Source of the DNA: Phlyctochytrium arcticum
Taxonomy: Eukaryota; Chytridiomycota; Chytridiomycetes; Chytridiales; Chytridiaceae
Assembly: GCA_025602905.1 (NCBI GenBank)
Contig: JAHLKI010000007.1
Span: 744,001-808,000 of the forward strand
Reading direction: 5' to 3'
Length of the DNA stretch: 64,000 bases
The position numbers and the translations under genes are program-made. The notes beneath the pieces are model-generated. The model was given only the letters and a program-made list of their open reading frames with translations, was not told the origin of the DNA and did no database searches. Shown here piece by piece: positions 57,470 through 64,000 of this stretch (within the stretch, counting starts at the first letter, position 1; each line of letters starts with the position of its first letter).

Positions 57470-57893
57470 TCCTCAGATATTTTTTGCCGGTGAAGGGTGT
57501 CCAAGGCTGTAGACCACCGCTGATCTATCTGGGATTTCCTTTGCCGTGTGAGAAACACAATTTGACAAAATGCTTGAACTCAGCGGCCGCCCGCGCTGAA
57601 CCAACAAGCCTCGATTGCTCCACGTGACGCGACTGCTGCGCAATCCGACCAGAAGTTCGTCGAGAACGCAGGAACATTCAGCGGATTATTCTGCAGAAAC
57701 ATAGAGATTTGCTATAAATGTAGCAACGAATAACAAATGCACGGCAGCGAAACGGTGGACAGATTCAGATTAAACTACAAGTACATAACAAAAGGGATGG
57801 TATCCCTACTCCGGCATGACCCATCCGCTGGCAACGGTCAAGGCGAACCGGGAACAAGAACAAGAGAGCAACTATAGCGGATTTCACAAGAAA
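57470..57893. other. Intergenic region
   Basis: 424 bp between the J/TMEM185 start and the copper-chaperone stop (both minus strand). It contains the promoter of the former; no ORF content recognised. Confidence 0.4.
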
Positions 57894-58225
57894 TTAGAGG
57901 ATTTCGGTGGCTTTGCCCGACTTTTTGATGGCCTCAAAGACTTCGTTCTGCGACAGCGTAGACTTGACCGTCACGGTCTGCTGCTCCAGAGAAATGTCAT
58001 GGGATACAACTCCAGGCGTCTGTTGATTTGGCGAGGGATAGAGTCAGTCGCTGAGAGACAAGTCTAGGTTCAATCAGTCATTCACCTTTTTCAGAATACG
58101 GTCGACTGCTCCGCTGCACCCCCCGCAGGACATTGCGACCTTGAACTTGTATGTTTGCTGTATCGAACGTTATGAGTGGACGCGTAATTAACAGAACCAA
58201 TCACAGAATGCCATACCTCGCTCAT
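57894..58225 (-). CDS. atx1: Copper chaperone Atx1 (HMA domain), 68 aa
   Basis: Three exons: 58217-58225 (9 nt, encoding Met-Ser-Glu), 58086-58157 and 57894-58019. The copper site MxCxxC is present as MSCGGC (C14, C17), and the HMA fold is complete: QTYKFKVAMSCGGCSGAVDR, then VSHDISLEQQTVTVKST, then the last strand with EAIKKSGKATEIL. Atx1 carries Cu(I) from uptake transporters to the Golgi P-type ATPase Ccc2. The lysine in KKSGK, where metal-pump domains usually have a different residue, favours a soluble chaperone over a pump fragment. Tiny exons make this easy to miss. Confidence 0.95.
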
Positions 58226-58784
58226 GTTGGTGTTGGATATATGTGTTGTGGGCGGAATGTAGGAGAGTAGGATCGCAGCAGATGTCTTTTATGGATTGTT
58301 GCAGGAGCGTTGTTGGCGAGCCGCCATTTGTCAAAGGCCGAATGGCGCAACTCATTTGTTACTAATTGGGGCGAAATGCCGCGGTCAGCCGTCGCCCCGG
58401 TTCGCGGACCGTAGAGTCTCGCACTCTGCCAAAATGACAGGTCAGAATCGAGCAAGCAGCGACGTCCTATTAAAAGGTTTATCATTTGACTGCAATCGCG
58501 CCCGTAAACGGGCTTAAACAGTGCTAAGAGTTTATCCATTGGGTAACATGATTTCTGTTCATTTGTTGGCGCAACCAGTCTAAAATCTAGATGATTGAAT
58601 TTATTGTTGCCGCCAGTACAAAGCCTGAGTATATCTCATTCTTGGAGAGGATAAGGCGAAAGTTACGTTCAAAGTTTTTGTGAACTCAAATTTAAACAGC
58701 TCGGATGATGCTGTAGATGCGTAACAATCGAGAGTACAGTAGCATGGTTTACAAAAGAGATGGAAGGGATACGGAGAAAACCAA
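58226..58784. other. Intergenic region, no gene seen
   Basis: Promoter side of atx1, then unassigned sequence. Short frames show no recognisable content. Confidence 0.4.
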
Positions 58785-59750
58785 TCAAAGCGAATTCAGC
58801 CAGTCCTCGGCTTGCGCCGTCAACGCGTCGTTCCCATGGACGACGTCCGGCATCGGGGCAGATACAATCTTGATGGTGGTTAGAGTCATGGTATGGGCCA
58901 TATGCGACTCCTGCTCAGTCCGTTTTCGGTTGGGCGGTGGGGTAGAGGGACCAGCACGGGAGGATCCGGGGGAGCGGGTCATCGTGCTTGTGAACATGTG
59001 GTAACTGAGGAATGTCGCCTGCACGGCCACGACCGTTCCAAATGGCAGTGACGCCTCGAACTGGCCCGTGGGCACCTTTTCCCCGTCTTAGTTGAATAGG
59101 TTAGGGTAAATGGGGGCCGTACCAGAGTTGGCCCACAATCCGTCTGGGTCTGGGAAAACGGCAGCCGGGCGGCCTCCTTCGTCGACCATGGCAAATTTTG
59201 CCTGGATTTTGTCTGCCCCCCATTATTTGTTGGGTCGAACCCAGTTGAAGTTCGCTTGGTTCCGGTGGTCCCCAAGAGGGCAGCGGCGCAACGTCTTGTT
59301 CATGCTGGCTACCATGTTTGTCCAGTCAGCGTGCGGCATGTTCAACAGCGTGTCGGTCAACGCAATCACAAGCTTGGGTTTGCCAGGGAATGGGGGGAAG
59401 ACATACGATCCATAGGGTCCGATCTCGCACCCATATGTGATTTTCCCTAAGAAAGTGGCGATGTAGGGTGCGCTGGTGGGTGATTCTCCAAGCAGAAGTC
59501 TGGCTGTTCGTCTATCAGGCGCTGGGACCCAGAATGTGTTCATGAGAAAACAATTGTGTCCCATGTACGTGTCCGACTTCATGAGTTTTTCGCGACATAT
59601 GCCGACTTCCGAATTGACGATTCTGTCCGGCACGTTGGTTGGCAGGCAAGTAAGTTTCTTCTTCGGTAAAATCGCTGTCAAAAGCATCTAGATGTGAGAA
59701 ATACAGTTCGTTGGGGTCAAACAAAACGAAACGCCATAAGTACCTCATGA
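58785..59750 (-). pseudogene. Decayed coding sequence of unknown family
   Basis: Read on the minus strand, a protein-like frame starts near 59750 (MRYLWRFVLFDPNELYF), appears to shift frame near 59640-59650, then runs through GICREKLMKSDTYMGHNCF and GSYVFPPFPGKPKLVIALTD to a TAA at 59223-59225, and carries on in the same frame (WGADKIQAKFAMVDEGGRPA) through a second TAA near 59090 to an ordinary end at 58785. Two in-frame stops inside otherwise protein-like sequence point to a pseudogene. The C-terminal part (FGTVVAVQATF...) has the feel of a beta-barrel/OB-fold but I recognise no family, and I have not rebuilt a product. Confidence 0.5.
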
Positions 59751-61191
59751 TTGACTGGATGCCAGCGAAAGTGATGAGAGAAGTGTTGGAACTAGAGGGT
59801 CGGCAAGCAAACGGGGAATGTAGAAGCAGGGACGAGGGCAAGACAGAGCACGAGGGAGGCGTTTGGCGGGAGTCCCACTTTCATCAGGTCCAAAATGATG
59901 GGTCCCATGTGAAGTGGAAAAGTCGTGCCTGTTTGCCAAGATTCATAACCTGTTGCTCGCAGCAGCTACCCGTCCAATCTGTAAATGATCTTTTCGTTAG
60001 AACGACGCTCTGTTACGCGTTTGATAGAACACTCACCACCAATTTCCGTATCGTATCTATGATCAATCATTCTATATATGTATACTTCTTCATCAATTTG
60101 TAAATAATCTGTCGGTGAGTACTACAACATTCTGTCACGCCTTTGATAGAACACGCACCAGCTATCTCCGCAGGGCTTTTCCCCAGTTCATTCCCCAGTT
60201 CATTGCATATTCTTTTCAATGCATCTTGGTTCACGCTCCATGACCATTCGGCCACGTCCGATCGGTCCACCCAGATCGGAATCATGTGGTACGGTACATT
60301 CAGCTTTTAGCCATCCTTCTGAAAATCTTCAAACACATAGCCATTGTATACCAACAGGACTATCCTGTTGTTCCCGGGATTTAGAAGCTCTTTGCCCGAC
60401 TTTTGCTTCTCGGTCGTGGCAGTCGGCGAGAGATGAAGTCTCCCCTCGAATAAGTCACGATAGAAAATGGTCTTCTGTTTCAATTTTCCCTACGTCTAGC
60501 TAATTGGCATCCTCGTAATCGTAGGGGAAAGCGCGGCTGAATAGGGAGAACCGGAAAGCGGGAGCATGCCTTCCCGTCAAAACATTTTCGTATTTTGGAT
60601 GGGGAACTGTCCATTTTTCGTCAGAACGATGTGCCCATGTGCATGGCATTCCAATGCCTGCCGATCCTTCGCTGATTTTGGTTTCCCACATACCAAAGTT
60701 GAAGGCCATCTCTTCCACAAAAGACGACAGCTTATCCAGCTCGCTTATGCGGCACGTACGGACGGGTCATTGTCACCGCCAAATCAACATCGCCCGCGAG
60801 TTTGCCATTCGGTTTCATAAAATCGACGTTGTCGGCGATTTTGGTACAATTTTGCTGGTGGCAAGTCATGAATCCTTCTAGGACGGTTGCGGTGTATATT
60901 TCGCCAGTTTTGCTTGTGTTTTCCAACATGAGGAATGGAGTTGATGGATTGGTCCTAAATATCGGTCGTCAAAGTACCGTAGATATAGGGCGGCTAAAGA
61001 GTCATGGGTACACGCCGGGAAAAGACTATGCTTGGATCCAGGGTCATTTTGATTGACAAGAGTTATAGTACAGAAGAGGGGCCGGAACTCAGAGAAGACG
61101 AAAGGATAGCGCAACACTACGCTACCGCGATGCGTCGGTATTCTTGCTGGATTGGGCGGCGGCGCAGTTATCGGGTCCGTGGCCCTTGGCC
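59751..61191 (-). other. Probable decayed coding region with scattered minus-strand fragments
   Basis: Minus-strand fragments at 60067-60285 (starts MIPIWVDRSDVAEWSWSV), 60500-60718 (SAGIGMPCTWAHRSDEKW) and 60732-60929 (GEIYTATVLEGFMTC) look more protein-like than chance but do not connect by obvious splice sites. A near-identical 22-bp patch (TTTGATAGAACACTCACCA, with one change) occurs at about 60020-60039 and again at about 60141-60160. No gene is claimed. Confidence 0.35.
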
Positions 61192-61720
61192 TTACAGATT
61201 TTGCGCATTTGAGGGTCTGCCCCTGCGGCGGCGGTTCGAGCGCTTCGAGGAAGGGCCAGATTGGTAGGGTTTGTGCCGGTGGGAGATCCCAGCGAGGTCG
61301 ATCAAGTGGGGAAGATGTACATGATTTTGGAGAAGAAGGTCTTGTCGCTCGGTGAGGGGAATGTGCGGGTGGGTTTGCCAAAAGTAACGACGGGCACGGT
61401 CGTATGCGTAAATAAGGGGCCACCGCTCCTGGCCAATATAATAGTATTGTTCTGTAATGTGATGTATGTACTCATAGAGTTGGTGTCCGAGGGTGGGATA
61501 GACGACGGCGTAAACTTTCATCATCTTCATCCAACAGAGTATCCATTCGGTGATGGAGCTGATGGTCTTCTTTGGGCTAATCGGTTGCAGAGTGACTTCA
61601 TCAGAGAAAGGGTCGCGGACAAGGGCGAACGAGTCCCCTGAAGGTTGGGAGACGAGGTCAGGATGTAGGGAGTTCAACTCAAAGTAATGGAGGTCCAGAA
61701 CCGTTGCACGAGGTGCGCCT
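61192..61720 (-). pseudogene. Fragment resembling the Gag-like protein of a mobile element
   Basis: Minus-strand frame with LDLHYFELNSLHPDL, then KKTISSITEWILCWMKMMKV, then TEQYYYIGQERWPLIYAYDR, ending in frame-disrupted Arg-rich sequence. The order (short L/P-rich lead, KKxIxSIxEW, paired aromatic helices, WxxYD) resembles the helical domain found in many eukaryotic mobile-element proteins that stand next to recombinase or integrase genes. There is no ATG with a supported context, upstream stops (TGA, TAG) lie within 40 bp of the protein-like part, and no catalytic gene is attached, so it reads as a relic. Confidence 0.4.
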
Positions 61721-62012
61721 TGCTATCAGCCGAGAGAGGAGTACCTGGAGTAGGCATGGCGGTACTCGGCGCTAAAAAGGATACTTGTATCGGGACGAGC
61801 GAGCAAAGGTTGGGTACGTGGGGGGTTTTGGGGTGTCCTGTTGTTGGAGCGCTGGCAAAGAGATTGAAAATGGGAGGGTGGGAAAGCAAAGGGGTCGCGT
61901 CAATTTATATAGTCTCGGGTAATATCGGGCCCTGTCATGAACTGCCTCCGGTCAATTCCGATATATAATCTGACCTTTGGCACTTTGCACACCCAGCAAT
62001 CATTCTACAGTC
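61721..62012. other. Upstream region of the SNIP1-like gene
   Basis: No supported ORF; plus-strand TATATAGTCTC and ATATATAA patches (about 61905-61970) could be core-promoter sequence for the gene starting at 62013. Confidence 0.4.
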
Positions 62013-63143
62013 ATGCACCCAGATCGTCGCTCACAACTATCGTCCTCTCCAAGGGAAGAGCGCCGTCGCTCAAGATCGCCGGAACCGCGGAAAGCTCGCC
62101 GAGACTCAAGGTCTCCACCACCACGGCGTAAAAGTCGAAGCAGGAGCAAAAGTCCACCCCGGAGGAATGGTGAGCTTTGAGCTTATTACCCCACCTTTTC
62201 CTTTTTGTCATGGATGAGTGCACTGAACGAGCTTGCAGAAGGGAATGCCAGAGATTCGGGGAGACGGGACCAGCGGCAGAGAGAAGACTTGCCAGAATCT
62301 ATGCGGTTTGGGTAAATTACAGCGTTAATAGCTGTATCGCTCGTCATCTCATCAGGTTTGGCCTAGTCGTCTGGAGCAATCGGCAGCTGAGCCAGATAGC
62401 AAGCCTACAATTGTCAAGGAACAACCAAATTTTGGGGCCTCAGGGGCTCTGGCGGCCGAACAAAACACATTCAAGGGCGTTGTGCTGAAATACAGGTGGA
62501 CCACTCGGGCCACTGGCGATCCAAACTACATATCTAACCCTTAACCGTCTCTCTCAGCGAACCGCCAGAAGCCCGAAAGCCAAAAGAAAGATTCCGATTG
62601 TACGTCTTTAAAGGCAAGGATCAAATTGGTATGTTCGACTGGACGGCACCAAGCAACACCAATTTTAGACAATCGATTGATGTTCAATTTAGATGTTCTC
62701 CATATTCACCGACAAAGTGCCTTTTTGATTGGCCGAGACCGCCTGGTACGTTGACTGCAGTATCTGTCGACAAATGTCCACCTCATTAAGTACAACAACA
62801 GGTTGCGGATATTCCCGTCGACCACCCGTCTTGCTCCAAGCAACACGCCGCCCTTCAATTTCGCCAAAAAGTAGAGACAGATGCTATAGGCCAAAGCACC
62901 CGCACAGTCAAGTACGTTATGTGCTGCAACAACACTGCTCTAAAGCTAATCATCTGTTGTTTGTGTAGACCATATATTATTGACCTTGACGCAACCAATG
63001 GAAGTTACATCAACGGTGACCGTATTCCACCATCACGATATGTGGAGCTGAAAGTGGGCGATTCAATCAAGTTTGGATTTAGCACCCGGGAGTATGTGCT
63101 GATGAGCGAGAGTCTTGTAGACGACGCAAAGGAGGAGGAGTAG
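62013..63143 (+). CDS. FHA-domain RNA-processing factor, SNIP1/Pml1-like, 255 aa
   Basis: Seven exons: 62013-62169, 62239-62311, 62367-62495, 62558-62628, 62693-62745, 62802-62911 and 62969-63143. The N-terminal 55 residues are Arg/Ser-rich with RSRSP-type repeats, typical of splicing factors. The linker NFGASGALA..TFKGVVLKY followed by SEPPEARKPKERFRLYVFKG is a hallmark of SNIP1 (Pml1 in yeast, DAWDLE in plants). The FHA domain follows: IGRDR at about 157, DHPSCSKQHA at about 170-180 and DATNGSYINGDRI at about 206-218, so the phosphothreonine-binding loop residues are kept. The family works in the RES/spliceosome complex. In exon 3 the second of two nearby AG acceptors (GGCCTAG) is the one that keeps the frame. 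Confidence 0.93.
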
Positions 63144-63525
63144 AAGAATCTTTCACTGCTGCTACGCATCTGGACTATACCCACTCTATTTATGATCAGT
63201 TTTTGGTGACATTTGTGTCAATCGGAGGTGCAGGTGTTCTTGATCTCTTGCGGTTGTTACTGCAAACTGTGCTGATGGAAATCATGGAATTAATATCGTT
63301 TAAAATAGCGATGCATCCATATATTGCACGGTCTGCGTAATATATACCACATGGAACAAATCTCAGATCTCAAATGTCAAAATTGTCAAATCTTGAGCTC
63401 TGGTCCTCTGAATGACTATACCAGCCACCCATTACTGGCACGCGGTGACGCGGACTCCCAGCCGTGTTTTGCCGAACAGAGTCTTGAAATCTCCAGAAAT
63501 CTTCCCCAACGTCGCAATCTACACA
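63144..63525. other. Intergenic region, promoter of the 3-hydroxyacyl-CoA dehydrogenase gene
   Basis: 382 bp with no recognised ORF other than out-of-frame overlap with the next gene. Confidence 0.4.
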
Positions 63526-64000
63526 ATGGCTTCCTTGCTCTCCTCCGTTGCAACTACCAGCACCCGTGCGGCTGCCCGGACAGCCCAGGTCCAGCGAATT
63601 CTCGCTGCCGGACTGGCCACCGCCGCGTTCGATGTCAAGAAGATCACAGTCATAGGATCAGGCCTTATGGGTGCCGGTGAGTGTCAGATATCTCTCTCCT
63701 TGCCAAAAGAAAGAAGTTAATGTTTATTGGGTGCATGTAGGCATTGTCCAGGTAGCCGCCCAGAACGGCTTGGAGGTCAACATGGTGGATCTCAAGCAAG
63801 AATACCTCGGAAAGGGCGAGAAGATCATCACATCATCACTCAAGCGTGTTGCAAAGAAGAAGTTTGGCGAAGATGCCGCGGCATCACAAAAGTACATTGA
63901 CGATGTCATGTCGCGCATCACATTGTCTACTGATTCGGAAAAGGCCGCGTCGGAATCCCAACTTGTCATTGAAGCCATTGTTGAAAACCTCGACACCAAG
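63526..64000 (+). CDS. 3-hydroxyacyl-CoA dehydrogenase (mitochondrial SCHAD type), N-terminal part, truncated by window edge
   Basis: Two exons are visible: 63526-63676 and 63741 to the end of the window. The first about 35 residues are Ala/Ser/Thr/Arg-rich without acid (MASLLSSVATTSTRAAARTA), a mitochondrial targeting signal. The NAD-binding Rossmann loop follows: KKITVIGSGLMGAGIVQVAA with GSGLMG at 44-49, and MVDLKQE, the acidic end of beta-2, at about 64. The enzyme oxidises L-3-hydroxyacyl-CoA with NAD in beta-oxidation. The last visible segment (SQLVIEAIVENLD) belongs to the first domain; the catalytic C-terminal domain lies beyond the window. Confidence 0.92.

Overview
The window is 64 kb of compact nuclear DNA from a fungus. 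Genes are split by many short GT-AG introns (about 45-90 nt, mostly 50-65). They lie on both strands, often head to head, and encode eukaryotic core proteins together with fungal ones (UPF0658 Golgi protein, Ubc8-type E2, GH78 secreted glycosidase, GPI-type surface protein). A bacterial-like wax ester synthase/DGAT, a GCIP-domain protein, a SNIP1 homologue and a TMEM185-type protein are genes typically missing from budding yeasts. This favours an early-diverging lineage (Mortierella-, mucoromycete- or chytrid-like), which is an inference and not proven here. I rebuilt exon structures by hand from splice sites, reading phase and family conservation. Every multi-exon gene reported closes in frame from ATG to stop.

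Layout. 0-4.4 kb: two related C2H2 zinc-finger genes, head to head, one with a freshly amplified internal repeat, plus the remains of a third copy. 5-11.6 kb: WSD-type acyltransferase, tRNA-Glu, a small GPI-type secreted protein and a four-CBS (AMPK-gamma-like) protein. 11.8-23.3 kb: a 1,120-residue coiled-coil protein, exonuclease 1, ribosomal protein uS14 (S29), a BAG co-chaperone head to head with an ER J-protein, and a GCIP-domain protein. 24-27 kb: a secreted GH78 rhamnosidase-like enzyme with four C-terminal cysteine modules. 27.1-32.3 kb: a gene-poor tract of nested, diverged repeats: a minisatellite of about 28 x 47 bp between direct repeats of about 250 bp, then a three-copy tandem repeat of about 320 bp.

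32.4-58.2 kb is a dense housekeeping block: TatD nuclease, cyclin H, Vps32/Snf7, an MBOAT lysophospholipid acyltransferase, an AAAP-type transporter, mevalonate diphosphate decarboxylase, kynurenine 3-monooxygenase, an RFC small subunit, UPF0658, a Ubc8/UBE2H E2, Pex5, Trm6, Rpb11, a J-domain/TMEM185 fusion and an Atx1 copper chaperone. 58.2-62 kb holds decayed coding sequence on the minus strand, part of it resembling the Gag-like proteins of mobile elements. The window closes with a SNIP1/Pml1 splicing factor and the 5' part of mitochondrial 3-hydroxyacyl-CoA dehydrogenase.

The genes do not form one pathway. Local themes are lipid metabolism (DGAT, MBOAT, mevalonate decarboxylase, hydroxyacyl-CoA dehydrogenase, Pex5), Hsp70 co-chaperones (BAG and two J-proteins) and genome maintenance (Exo1, RFC, cyclin H). 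I found no clear new defence or mobile system. The least explained parts are the repeat tract at 28.4-32.3 kb and the decayed region at 58.7-61.7 kb.
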